From the NCBI GenBank assembly GCA_035373905.1, contig DAOSOK010000023.1:1-64000 (forward strand): a DNA stretch of 64,000 nucleotides, read 5' to 3'. Position 1 is the first letter of the stretch; each line of letters begins with the position of its first letter. The DNA is from Candidatus Ozemobacteraceae bacterium (GTDB taxonomy: Bacteria; Muiribacteriota; Ozemobacteria; Ozemobacterales; Ozemobacteraceae). The notes below the pieces were generated by a model that saw only the letters and a list, made by a program, of their open reading frames with translations, ran no database searches and had not been told where the DNA came from. Below are positions 17,534 to 26,015 of the stretch, one piece after another. The translations under genes and the position numbers were made by a program.

Positions 17534-17689
17534 GCGCTATCCTCTTGCTGTGTACACACCCAAACCCCACAAATGTACGAATTCATGCGGCTTGTAAAGG
17601 TTTTTGGGTGGGTGAAAGTGGTCGTTAGGATAGCAGAAGTCGAGGGACGCCGCAAGCCCCCAAAACCAACAAACATCTGATAAGAAGCC

Positions 17690-17900
17690 GGTTTTCCACG
17701 TGAACATCCTGTGGATAACCCCGGGAAAACCAGAAATTCATGACTTCCTGTGGATCATGTGGAATAACCGGCCAGGCCATCCACAAGGTTTTACAGAGGC
17801 GAAACGCAGACGTGAACCGACATCCACAGGGTTTTCCCCAACTTCCACAACCCTACTATTACGACTACGGACTTTTATAAACAATAACCGTACACCGTCA
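17690..17900. other. Predicted replication origin (DnaA-box cluster upstream of dnaA)
   Basis: The 658-base gap between dnaA and accB holds at least six DnaA boxes or near-boxes. TGTGGATAA at 17710-17718 is perfect. The others are TGTGGATCA at 17749-17757, TGTGGAATA at 17758-17766, CCATCCACA at 17777-17785, ACATCCACA at 17820-17828 and ACTTCCACA at 17841-17849. An AT-richer stretch (17851-17890, with ACTTTTATAAACAATAA) next to the last boxes could be the unwinding element. Gyrase and initiation genes nearby fit an origin. GC skew over the genome would be needed for proof. Confidence 0.7.
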
Positions 17901-18030
17901 ATCATCCGCAAACCGGGAAAGCCGTACATCTTCGGGAACCGTCCCGTTGTACGCTTTCGCGGAAAACAAATCAAGCGTCTGGTATCCGCAGTCATGAAGT
18001 GTACATCTGCTGTCGGCCTCAGCGAAATGA

Positions 18031-18085
18031 AGCCAATCCGTTCGTGCTGAGCTTGTCGAAGCACGACGGAAACGCGAAATTGGCT
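18031..18085. repeat. REP-like palindromic intergenic repeat, copy A
   Basis: The core TTCGTGCTGAGCTTGTCGAA at 18041-18060 runs on into GCACGAC. It is flanked by the inverted pair AGCCAAT (18031-18037) and ATTGGCT (18079-18085). Related copies lie at 29641-29667 and, as an inverted pair, at 58305-58395. All are intergenic. Confidence 0.7.
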
Positions 18086-18191
18086 GTTGCCATCCGGTCC
18101 CCAATAATGTCTCACATGACCGATCGCCTCCGTTGCGGAGAGAGATGTCGTTTGTTATACTGCGGCGATTTCACAGGAGGGCTCACAAGTC

Positions 18192-18755
18192 ATGGCGAAA
18201 ACGAACAAACCTCAGATCGGAAATGGATCTCCAACGCAGAATCCCGATACGGGCCTTTTCGATGATGTTGCCGGCATCATTCGGCTCATGGGAGAAACGG
18301 GCCTTGCCGAGCTCGATCTCGAAGCCTCCGGAGTGAAAGTATCCCTCCGCCGGCAATCAACCTGTCGCCATACCGAACCACTTTCGCCCGGAAACAGCGC
18401 CCAAGTCGTGACTCCCGCTTTCCAACCCCTCCAAACCGCGGCGTCGCATCCCATACCCGCCGCCATCTCTCTTGCGAAACCAGCTCCTGTGGCGGCTCCG
18501 GCGGAAGCCGAGTGGCACAAAATCGTTTCGCCGATGGCCGGAACGTTTTACAGAGCTCCGGCCCCGACGGCGCCCCAATTCGTAAAAGTCGGCGACGTCG
18601 TAAAAATCGGCCAACCCGTTTGCATCGTCGAGGCGATGAAACTTATGAACGAGATCAAGGCGGACAAGGCCGGCAAGGTCGTGAATATCCTGATCGAGAA
18701 CGGCAAACCCGTCGAAAAAGGCACGCCCCTGTTCCATATTGACACGGGGGCCTGA
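18192..18755 (+). CDS. accB: Biotin carboxyl carrier protein of acetyl-CoA carboxylase
   Basis: The 187-residue BCCP carries biotin between the carboxylase and transferase partners in the first step of fatty acid synthesis. The C-terminal biotinyl domain (about 108-187) has the EAMKLMNE motif, with Lys150 as the biotin site, and the PMAGTFYRAPAPTAP thumb region. An Ala/Pro-rich linker precedes it. The N-terminal 50 residues hold the short conserved helix-strand (LGETGLAELDLE-like) of AccB proteins. AGGAGG lies upstream of the ATG at 18192. accC, the usual partner, is not downstream; lpdA follows after 2 nt. Confidence 0.95.
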   Translation: MAKTNKPQIGNGSPTQNPDTGLFDDVAGIIRLMGETGLAELDLEASGVKVSLRRQSTCRHTEPLSPGNSAQVVTPAFQPLQTAASHPIPAAISLAKPAPVAAPAEAEWHKIVSPMAGTFYRAPAPTAPQFVKVGDVVKIGQPVCIVEAMKLMNEIKADKAGKVVNILIENGKPVEKGTPLFHIDTGA

Positions 18756-18757
18756 CC

Positions 18758-20128
18758 ATGAACCATTTCGACATCATCGTCATCGGCGCCGGCCCGGCCG
18801 GTTATCCACTTGCCGGGGCCATGGCCCGCGCTGGTTCAAAAGTTGCCGTTATAGAACGAGACGCGGTCGGCGGAACCTGCCTGAACTGGGGGTGTATCCC
18901 GACCAAGGCGCTTCTCGCATCGTCAAAATTATATCATCAGCTATCTCACGCCAGACAATGGGGGTTGAAAGCCGAGAATATCGGCTTCGATTGGGCCGAG
19001 ATCATGAACCGCAAGGAGACCGTGATGAAAACGCTTCGCCAGGGCATCGACAAGATGCTCCAGGCCGCCGGCGTCACGATCTTCAAGGGAACCGCGAAAC
19101 TGCTCACCGGCCGCCGCGTCCGTGTGGAAACTGTGGAAAACCCCGTTGAAATCTCGGCCGACAGAATCTGCCTCGCGACCGGCTCGGTGCCTGCCGTCCC
19201 GGCGGGATTGCCGACGGATCGCAGTCTGTTCTGGACGAGCGATGAGGCGCTTTCGGCAAACTCGGTTCCGGAATCTCTCCTGATCGTGGGCGGCGGGGTC
19301 ATCGGCCTCGAGTTCGGCCAGGTGTTTTCCACGTTTGGCTCGAAAGTCACGATCGTCGAAATGATGCCGCAGATCCTTCCCGGCCTCGATTCGGCGACGG
19401 CCAAACGCCTGCTGCCGGTTTTCAAGAAAGCCGGCATCGAGATATTCACCGGCCAGAAGGTCGAAAATCTCGAAAGTGAGAACGGCATGGTCTCGGCAAC
19501 GATCGCGGGCCAGAAACGCACCTTCGCCAAAGCCATCCTCGCGATGGGCCGGAAGCCGAATCTTTCCGTGCTCGAGGGCGGCGAAATATCGCTGCACATG
19601 GAAGGGCGGTTCATCGCCGTCAACGACGCGTTCGAAACCAGTGAACCGGGCGTGTTCGCGGTCGGCGACGCCATTCCGGGGCCGATGCTGGCCCACAAGG
19701 CAACCTACGATGCTCTCCTTCTCGCGGACCTCTGGCGCGGCCGACCCGTCCGCCGGGATTACAACGCTGTTCCTGCTTGCGTCTATACGCATCCCGAGAT
19801 CGCCTGGGTCGGCTTATCCGAAGACGACGCCCGCGCGAAGGGACTAACGCCGACCGTCGGCAGAAGCCTCTTTTCGGCGAACGGAAAAGCGGTGGCGGCC
19901 GGCGACGCCGACGGGCAGATCAAAACGTTGACGGACGAAAACGGACATCTCCTCGGCGCAGTGATTTGGGGGCCCGAGGCCAGCAATCTGATCATCGAAC
20001 CAACGATGCTGACCACCTTGAAGATTGCGGCCCGCGATGCCCGGAACGTCATTCATCCGCATCCGACGCTGTCGGAAGCGTTTGCCGAAGCCATGGCGGC
20101 TGCTTCCGGAGAAGCCGTTCACGGCTGA
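18758..20128 (+). CDS. lpdA: Dihydrolipoyl dehydrogenase
   Basis: The 456-residue FAD flavoprotein of the E3 type reoxidises dihydrolipoyl groups of 2-oxoacid dehydrogenase or glycine cleavage complexes with NAD. It has an N-terminal FAD-binding GAGPAGYPLA, the redox disulfide Cys41-Cys46 (GGTCLNWGCIPTK), a second nucleotide-binding GGGVIGLEFG near 180-190, the GDAIPGPMLAHKA FAD segment, and the C-terminal active-site HPHPTLSEAF with the His-Glu pair. It starts 2 nt after accB and is probably translated with it. No E1 or E2 component is in the window, so which complex it serves is unknown. Confidence 0.94.
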   Translation: MNHFDIIVIGAGPAGYPLAGAMARAGSKVAVIERDAVGGTCLNWGCIPTKALLASSKLYHQLSHARQWGLKAENIGFDWAEIMNRKETVMKTLRQGIDKMLQAAGVTIFKGTAKLLTGRRVRVETVENPVEISADRICLATGSVPAVPAGLPTDRSLFWTSDEALSANSVPESLLIVGGGVIGLEFGQVFSTFGSKVTIVEMMPQILPGLDSATAKRLLPVFKKAGIEIFTGQKVENLESENGMVSATIAGQKRTFAKAILAMGRKPNLSVLEGGEISLHMEGRFIAVNDAFETSEPGVFAVGDAIPGPMLAHKATYDALLLADLWRGRPVRRDYNAVPACVYTHPEIAWVGLSEDDARAKGLTPTVGRSLFSANGKAVAAGDADGQIKTLTDENGHLLGAVIWGPEASNLIIEPTMLTTLKIAARDARNVIHPHPTLSEAFAEAMAAASGEAVHG

Positions 20129-20144
20129 CGGGAAACGGAGCGGT

Positions 20145-21335
20145 ATGTCGACGGTCGGATTTCTCAATCTTCCTCCGAGACACGAGGAACTGCGCTCAAC
20201 ACTCGAACGCCTGGGACTCGAAGAACTCGTCAGGCGCCCCGTTCTGGGCCGTGAAAACGCCGAACCGCCCTGGGTGACGCTCGATCCGGCCGAGTTCTTT
20301 TCGGTCGTCGACACGGGGTTTCATTTCACCGAATCGCGATCGCCGAAGGAATGGACCCCCTGGGTCATCACCTCCGATGCGGTTCTCGCGAACTCGCGTC
20401 TCGAAAACGGCCTGGCTGGCCAGACAGGCGTGCGTGGTGCGATCGGCGGCACGTTCCCCTTTCTCGACATCTGCGGAAGCAGCGTCTTTCTGCCGACCCC
20501 ACGCAGGCTTCTCGCCATCACCGACGGCGTTGCGGGCTTCGTACTGACGGAAATGGAGCGGAGCGGCAGGCCCCTCGACGAGGCGATACGCGAAGCTCAA
20601 TGGCGGAATGTGGCCCCCGGAAATATGACGCGCCACCTTCATGCGCTTGCCGCCCGTGAGCGGCTCGCCCTGCTGGCGTCATCCGTGTTCGGCATAAATC
20701 TTTCGGCGGAGCGCATTCTCGCGGAAGGATTCGGCCAACTCGATGCGAGAGATGTGGCCGTTGCCTGCCGGCTCGGCTACAACATTCGCCTGATCGGTTC
20801 GGTCGAGGCGCACGAGGCCGGATTCGAAGCCTGGGTCAGGCCGTGCCTGCTCCCCGCGAAGTATATTCTCGCCCAGGCTCGGGGCGGTTCGGAAGCCGCA
20901 TACATGCAATGTTCCGACGGCAGTTCCCACGTCTTCATCGGCCCTGGAACCTCGTTCGAGGTTTCCCTTCGGGGAATGCTCAGGGATCATCAGCTTCTTT
21001 TGGAAAAGGGTACACCGGGCGTCGGAACATTCAGTCCGGCGAAGTTGATTCCATCGCATCGGCAGGTCTCCGGTTTCTACATCAGGCTGACGCTCGTGAA
21101 CCAGATGTCGACGCTTGCGCAGATCACGAATCTCTTTGCTGCAGCCGGTGTGGAGGTTCGGTACATTGTACAGCCTGACGGGGACGGCGTTTCCCGTGAA
21201 ACGCCTTCCGGAAACACCGAGTTGGTGATCTTTACCGCTCCCGTCTCCGACGGGGTTCTGCATGGAACGCTGGAGCAGGTCCGCGCCGACGTCAAGTTGG
21301 CAGCGATCAAGGCCTGTCTGCGATACGAAAGCTAA
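20145..21335 (+). CDS. Degenerate homoserine dehydrogenase-like protein with C-terminal ACT domain
   Basis: The 396-residue protein aligns by eye, without gaps over the key helix, with the homoserine dehydrogenase catalytic domain, but lacks its chemistry. The helix beginning AQ at 151 has Pro158, His164, Ala169 and Arg173 where the family has Glu208, Asp214, Asp219 and Lys223 (yeast numbering). The TANK lysine is replaced in ITSDA (75-79), and the GILNGT loop reads AITDGV (124-129). The N-terminal 70 residues show no GxGxxG dinucleotide-binding motif. An ACT-like domain (FYIRLTLVNQMSTLAQITNL) starts at about 311. The gene starts 16 nt after lpdA and ends 16 nt before lysC, so a regulatory or scaffolding role in the aspartate pathway is likely, by inference. 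The ATG at 20145 follows a GGAG site. Confidence 0.7.
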   Translation: MSTVGFLNLPPRHEELRSTLERLGLEELVRRPVLGRENAEPPWVTLDPAEFFSVVDTGFHFTESRSPKEWTPWVITSDAVLANSRLENGLAGQTGVRGAIGGTFPFLDICGSSVFLPTPRRLLAITDGVAGFVLTEMERSGRPLDEAIREAQWRNVAPGNMTRHLHALAARERLALLASSVFGINLSAERILAEGFGQLDARDVAVACRLGYNIRLIGSVEAHEAGFEAWVRPCLLPAKYILAQARGGSEAAYMQCSDGSSHVFIGPGTSFEVSLRGMLRDHQLLLEKGTPGVGTFSPAKLIPSHRQVSGFYIRLTLVNQMSTLAQITNLFAAAGVEVRYIVQPDGDGVSRETPSGNTELVIFTAPVSDGVLHGTLEQVRADVKLAAIKACLRYES

Positions 21336-21351
21336 AGGCGCGATCATAGGC

Positions 21352-22563
21352 ATGTTCCAACCCGGAGAAATTCTCGTTCAGAAATTCGGCGGTTCCTCGA
21401 TGGCCGGCCCCGAGCGAATCAACCGGGTCGCAGAACGCATCGCCGAGCAGGCCAGGGCAGGAAAGCGCGTTGCGGTGGTCGTTTCCGCCATGGGAGACAC
21501 GACCGACGATCTCATCACCCTTCTTCGCGGCATTTCCTCCGACCCCGATCCCCGGGAACTCGACCAGTTGATGGCGACGGGCGAGATCGTGAGCTGTTCG
21601 ATGGCCGCTTGCGCTCTTCAGAAGTTCGGCGTCAGGGCGAAATCATACAACGCGTTCAACCTTCGCATCCGCACCGACGGCCGATTCGGATCGGCGGAAA
21701 TACGTTCGTTCGAGCGGCTTCCGGAGCTCGCTTCATTTCTCGAACCCGGATCGGTGGCAATCGTCGCCGGTTTTCAGGGAATCAACGATGCCGGCGACCT
21801 CGTGACGCTTGGCCGGGGCGGGTCTGACATCACGGCGGTCGCTCTCGCGCGCGATCTCGGACAGAAGGTGTGCGAAAAATATACCGACGAAGACGGCATC
21901 TACACGGCTGACCCGCGGATCATTCCGACGGCCAGAAAAGTCTGGCACCTGAATTATGCCGAGATGGAGACGCTGGCCCGGTACGGGAACGGAATCCTGC
22001 ATCCGCGATCGATTGCCTACGCCCGGGAGTCATCGATCAGAATCCACGTCCGATCGAGCTTTTCCCGCGAGGAGGGAAGCGTCGTCGGCCCGGACGGAGA
22101 CCCGGCGATTCCCGTCAAAAGCATGGCTGCCGACAGAAAACAGTCGGTCATGATGATCGACGGCGTTCGCGGCTCTGGCGACATTGCGGGCATCGGAACC
22201 GGTCCCGACGGGTTTTCCGTGACCGCGCGGGAATGGCGGAGTTTCGACGGTATCCGGGGAAGCCTGCGGGTCGGCTTCCGGACTGCGGATTCGTTCGATG
22301 CCATTCCCTGGTTGTGGCAGGAGGCCGACAGGCGATCGGCCGAGGAGGTCAGGTTCAGCGCCCGCGTCACGTTTCTGACGCTGGCGGGAACGGGGCTGGT
22401 CGGGGACGACCGGCATGCTGTGAGACTCCGGCAGCGACTCGACGAGATCGGCATCGTTCCGCACCTGGTCGAGCAGGATGGCTGCCGCATGACCGTCGTC
22501 GTCGACTCGGACCAGGCGGGCGAAGCCATGAACCGGTTGCACGATGCGCTGATCGGTTCGTGA
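21352..22563 (+). CDS. lysC: Aspartate kinase
   Basis: The 403-residue enzyme phosphorylates aspartate as the first step towards lysine, threonine and methionine. The amino-acid kinase domain (1-260) shows the N-terminal VQKFGGSSMAGPERI, the RGGSDITAVALA glycine-rich loop and the KYTDEDGIYTADPR active-site strand. Two ACT-type segments (about 265-403) give end-product control, although they are more divergent than the kinase part. The ATG at 21352 is chosen because the conserved N-terminus follows directly; its ribosome binding site is weak, which fits coupling to the upstream pseudo-homoserine dehydrogenase gene. Confidence 0.95.
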   Translation: MFQPGEILVQKFGGSSMAGPERINRVAERIAEQARAGKRVAVVVSAMGDTTDDLITLLRGISSDPDPRELDQLMATGEIVSCSMAACALQKFGVRAKSYNAFNLRIRTDGRFGSAEIRSFERLPELASFLEPGSVAIVAGFQGINDAGDLVTLGRGGSDITAVALARDLGQKVCEKYTDEDGIYTADPRIIPTARKVWHLNYAEMETLARYGNGILHPRSIAYARESSIRIHVRSSFSREEGSVVGPDGDPAIPVKSMAADRKQSVMMIDGVRGSGDIAGIGTGPDGFSVTAREWRSFDGIRGSLRVGFRTADSFDAIPWLWQEADRRSAEEVRFSARVTFLTLAGTGLVGDDRHAVRLRQRLDEIGIVPHLVEQDGCRMTVVVDSDQAGEAMNRLHDALIGS

Positions 22564-22729
22564 TTCAACCGGCCGGGCTTTTTTCGCCGAACTGCTGAGC
22601 GTTTTGCGGCAGGACGCCGATATCCTTAGGGAAGGCCATGTCGATCCATGGTCCAGATATGCTATTGTCCGTTTTTGTCCGCGGAGGGTATTCCGCAAGT
22701 GGAGACGCGCGGTTGAAGGATTCGCTCGA

Positions 22730-24778
22730 ATGATGTTGCGCCCGTTCACGCGCACCGCCTGGGTGCGCCTGATCGTGCTGCTCGCGTTCTGCATGGCGTT
22801 GGGCCGCCCTGCGGCGGCGTTCGACGTTCCCGAAATGGATTCCCAGAAGTTCCCCGTCGAAGTGTTCGGCGACTACCTGGAGTTCCGGTCGAAAGCCGAC
22901 CAGGTGGTGACGAAAGGGCGCGCGTTCATCACGTTCAAGGATATGCGTATAGCGGCTGATACAATTCAGGCGAATACGAAAACCGAGGACATCTTCGCGC
23001 AGGGCGCGGTCGACTTCTGGAAGGGCTACGACCGGACGACCGGCGACTTCCTCGTCTACAACATGAAGAACGGCAAGGGCTGGATGCGCGACGCGGAGAT
23101 CCGGCGCAACCGGAACTACTTCCGGGCCAAGGACGTCTACGTGAGCCCGGCGTACAGCATCGCCCACGACGTGCTGCAGACGACCTGCGACGACGTCGAA
23201 GACCCGCACTACTCGATCGAGGCGAAGGAGATCGAGATCATTCCCGGCCACGAGATGACGATGCGTGACCTGGCGCTGAAATGGCACGGCAGGCGGCTCT
23301 ACCGGAAAAAACTCGACCGGTCAAGCCTGTTCCAGAATGAGAGGTTCTTCACGACGCGCCAGGGCATGTCGCAGATCGACGGCATCTACTTCAAGTTCGG
23401 AACGGATCTCGAGCTTACGCGCGGCTCGAAGGGCAATTTCACGTACGATTATTTCCAGAAGCGCGGCTACGGCATCGGGATGACGGGGAGCTTCGGCACC
23501 GGCTCGAACAGCAACGGCACGTTTTCCCTCTACAGCCTCGACGAGACCCAGCGCGGCCACAAGAACACGCAGCTGAACCTTTCGCACAGCTATCGGACGC
23601 AGAAAGGCGACTCCGTCTCGACGAGCGTCGCCTACACCGGCGACAAGGTGACCGGACTGGAAGAAAACCAGGATCTGAACGTCCAGATGAACGTCACGCC
23701 GGTGATGCAGCGCATGAACATGAACATCACGGCGAGCAAGTTCTTCGATCTGGACGGAAACAAATACACGCTCGATTCGGGATACCAGATTCTCAACCGC
23801 GTTCCCGAGGTGAACTTCTCCTTCCCCGCCTACACGACGCCAGGCGTACCGCTCACGATGACGGTTTCGGGCATGTACGGCCTCTACGAGGAAGGCAACC
23901 TCGACGACAAGAAGAACACGACGAAGAAGCAGGTCAGGTCGAATTTTTCCGTGCCGACCGTGCAGGTGAACCGGCGGTTCGACTTCACCCCGTCCTACAA
24001 CCTCGACAAGAGCTGGTACAGCGAGGGCATCGAGCGCGAAAACGGCGCCACCACCGTCCGCGCGAACCAGAAGTTCTCGAAGGTGACGAATCTCGAGTTC
24101 AACTACAACGTCTCGACCCAGAAGGGAAAATCCCCGTTCCAGTTCGACTCGGTCACGAGCACCGACATGCTGTCGTCGCGGCTGCGGTTCGCAGAGAACA
24201 CCTGGAACCTCAACCCGGTCAACTTCAATTACAACCGTGTCACGAACCGGCTCGAACAGGTCTACTGGGATTACTCGCGGCGGTCGCGGCAGGACGCCTA
24301 CCGGAGCTGGGAGTTCTTCATGCGGCGCGATTACGTTCCCGACCCCGTCGCGTTCAGCCGCATGGACATGACCCGGCTGACACCGGGGAACCTGAACATG
24401 CGGTACCGGATGGCGAGCAGCCTGTGGTCGTTCGACACCAGCGTCACGTACCCGCATGAATACCGCCGCATCACGAACACGTCGATGAATTATCGCGCCG
24501 TCATCCGGCCGCTGTGGGAAGTCACGGCGAACGGAAACTATAATCACCTCAATAAAAAGTTCAGCCCCCTGACGCTCGGCATCGTGCGCGACCTGCACTG
24601 CTGGGAAGCCCGTGCCGAATACAACCTCGAGCGCGAGGAGTTCTGGCTCGAGTTCTACCTGAAGGCGTATCCGCAGGACACCGGAAGATTCCGGTACGGC
24701 GCCGACACGAAGCGCCTCGAAGCCAAGCTTGCCGCCTACGACCAGCTCACCCAGCGGTACGACACCTTCCGAAGATGA
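22730..24778 (+). CDS. LptD/OstA-like outer-membrane LPS-assembly protein
   Basis: The 682-residue protein has a signal peptide (residues 1-30, ending AAAFD), an N-terminal OstA-type beta-jellyroll (about 35-190) with repeated short strands such as FRSKADQVVTKGRAFITF, and a long C-terminal beta-barrel rich in aromatic residues and alternating polar/hydrophobic strands. LptD inserts lipopolysaccharide into the outer leaflet. The paired-cysteine pattern of proteobacterial LptD is not evident. The ATG at 22730 has GAAGGA about 8 nt upstream and begins a proper signal peptide; an in-frame start 42 codons earlier does not. A divergent OstA-family protein with another role cannot be excluded. Confidence 0.8.
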   Translation: MMLRPFTRTAWVRLIVLLAFCMALGRPAAAFDVPEMDSQKFPVEVFGDYLEFRSKADQVVTKGRAFITFKDMRIAADTIQANTKTEDIFAQGAVDFWKGYDRTTGDFLVYNMKNGKGWMRDAEIRRNRNYFRAKDVYVSPAYSIAHDVLQTTCDDVEDPHYSIEAKEIEIIPGHEMTMRDLALKWHGRRLYRKKLDRSSLFQNERFFTTRQGMSQIDGIYFKFGTDLELTRGSKGNFTYDYFQKRGYGIGMTGSFGTGSNSNGTFSLYSLDETQRGHKNTQLNLSHSYRTQKGDSVSTSVAYTGDKVTGLEENQDLNVQMNVTPVMQRMNMNITASKFFDLDGNKYTLDSGYQILNRVPEVNFSFPAYTTPGVPLTMTVSGMYGLYEEGNLDDKKNTTKKQVRSNFSVPTVQVNRRFDFTPSYNLDKSWYSEGIERENGATTVRANQKFSKVTNLEFNYNVSTQKGKSPFQFDSVTSTDMLSSRLRFAENTWNLNPVNFNYNRVTNRLEQVYWDYSRRSRQDAYRSWEFFMRRDYVPDPVAFSRMDMTRLTPGNLNMRYRMASSLWSFDTSVTYPHEYRRITNTSMNYRAVIRPLWEVTANGNYNHLNKKFSPLTLGIVRDLHCWEARAEYNLEREEFWLEFYLKAYPQDTGRFRYGADTKRLEAKLAAYDQLTQRYDTFRR

Positions 24779-24797
24779 CCCGTGGAATATGGAATAT

Positions 24798-24840
24798 GGG
24801 GACGTGATATCGAATTATGAAAGTTCGGTATCACGTCCCC
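24798..24840. repeat. Palindromic repeat, GGGGACGTGATA family, copy 1
   Basis: GGGGACGTGATATCGAA pairs with TTCGGTATCACGTCCCC (one G-T pair) around a 9-nt loop, between the lptD-like gene and rpiB. A longer, perfect copy lies at 61832-61888. It may also act as a transcription stop or mRNA-stabilising hairpin. Confidence 0.75.
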
Positions 24841-24928
24841 GGATTCCGGATTCCGGGGGTCCGTTCTTGAATCCGTTTCTTGCGACATGTATATTGCTCT
24901 CGAACCCGAATGGCCAAGGGAGGTTTCC

Positions 24929-25363
24929 GTGAAGATCTATACCGGGTCGGACCACGCCGGACTCGCGTTGAAACAGCGATTGATTCAGCATCTGAAGGAA
25001 CACGGCCACGACGTGGCCGACCTCGGGACCGAGAGCGGGGAGTCGTGCGATTACCCGGACTTCGCCCACGCCGTCGCCACGAAGGTGACGGCCGAGAAAG
25101 GCGCCCTCGGCCTTCTCACCTGCGGCTCCGGCATCGGCATGTCGATCGCGGCGAACCGGCATCCCGGCGCGCGCGCCGCTCTCTGCCACAACGCCCTCGA
25201 GGCCGGGCTCTCGAGACAGCATAACGATGCGAATATATTGGTGCTCGGCGGCCGGATCGTCGGCGAGGAGCTGGCGATCCACATTCTCGACGCGTTTCTC
25301 GGTGCGACGTTCGCCGGCGGCCGCCACGCCCGTCGCGTGGAAAAGATCGAACGGCCGGCGTGA
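24929..25363 (+). CDS. rpiB: Ribose 5-phosphate isomerase B
   Basis: The 144-residue RpiB/LacAB-family enzyme interconverts ribose 5-phosphate and ribulose 5-phosphate in the pentose phosphate pathway, feeding PRPP. The sequence shows GSDHAGLALK at the N-terminus, DYPDFAHAVA, the catalytic loop CGSGIGMSIAANR with the conserved Cys, and LSRQHNDANILVLGGR. The start is taken as GTG at 24929, since AAGGGAGG lies 5 nt upstream and VKIYTGSDHAG is the proper beginning. The next gene, upp, uses PRPP, so the operon joins pentose and nucleotide salvage. Confidence 0.95.
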   Translation: MKIYTGSDHAGLALKQRLIQHLKEHGHDVADLGTESGESCDYPDFAHAVATKVTAEKGALGLLTCGSGIGMSIAANRHPGARAALCHNALEAGLSRQHNDANILVLGGRIVGEELAIHILDAFLGATFAGGRHARRVEKIERPA

Positions 25364-25385
25364 CGACGCCTGAAAGGAACCCATC

Positions 25386-26015
25386 ATGAGCAATCTCGTC
25401 GTTGTCGATCATCCGCTGATCAAACACAAGATGACCTTCCTGCGCTCGAAGTTCACCGACGTCCACATGTTCCGCGAACTGATGCGGGAACTGTCGATGC
25501 TGCTGGCCTACGAGGCGACCCATACGATCCCGGTCGAGGAAACCTACTGCGAAACGCCCCTCATGAAGACGAAGGGCTACATGATCTCCGGCCAGCTCAT
25601 CGCCCTTGTTCCCATTCTTCGGGCCGGTCTGGGGATGGTCGAAGGCCTGCTCAGCTTCATGCCGATGGCCAAGGTCGGTCATATCGGTCTGTATCGCGAT
25701 CACGAGACACTCCAACCGGTCGAATACTACTGCAAACTGCCGACCAACATCGCCGATATGGACGTGTTCGTCCTCGATCCCATGCTCGCCACGGGCGGCT
25801 CGACCGTGAAGGCGATCGAGATCGTCAAGGAGAAAGGCGCAAAGCGTATCCGGTTCATGTGCATCGTGTCCTGCCCCGAGGGCATCGCGACCCTCCAGAA
25901 GGCGCATCCGGACGTCGATATCTACACCTGCACGGTGGATGAAAAGCTGAACGAGCACGGATACATCCTTCCGGGTCTCGGCGACGCGGGAGACAGATTG
26001 TATGGCACAAAATAA
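25386..26015 (+). CDS. upp: Uracil phosphoribosyltransferase
   Basis: The 209-residue enzyme makes UMP from uracil and PRPP. The PRPP-binding loop DPMLATGGS is at 131-139, with the typical VPILRAGLGM (75-84) and the C-terminal uracil-binding YILPGLGDAGDRLYGTK. Length and motifs are those of the normal bacterial family. AAAGGA precedes the ATG. Its end overlaps the following dCMP deaminase gene by 14 nt, implying translational coupling. Confidence 0.97.
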   Translation: MSNLVVVDHPLIKHKMTFLRSKFTDVHMFRELMRELSMLLAYEATHTIPVEETYCETPLMKTKGYMISGQLIALVPILRAGLGMVEGLLSFMPMAKVGHIGLYRDHETLQPVEYYCKLPTNIADMDVFVLDPMLATGGSTVKAIEIVKEKGAKRIRFMCIVSCPEGIATLQKAHPDVDIYTCTVDEKLNEHGYILPGLGDAGDRLYGTK

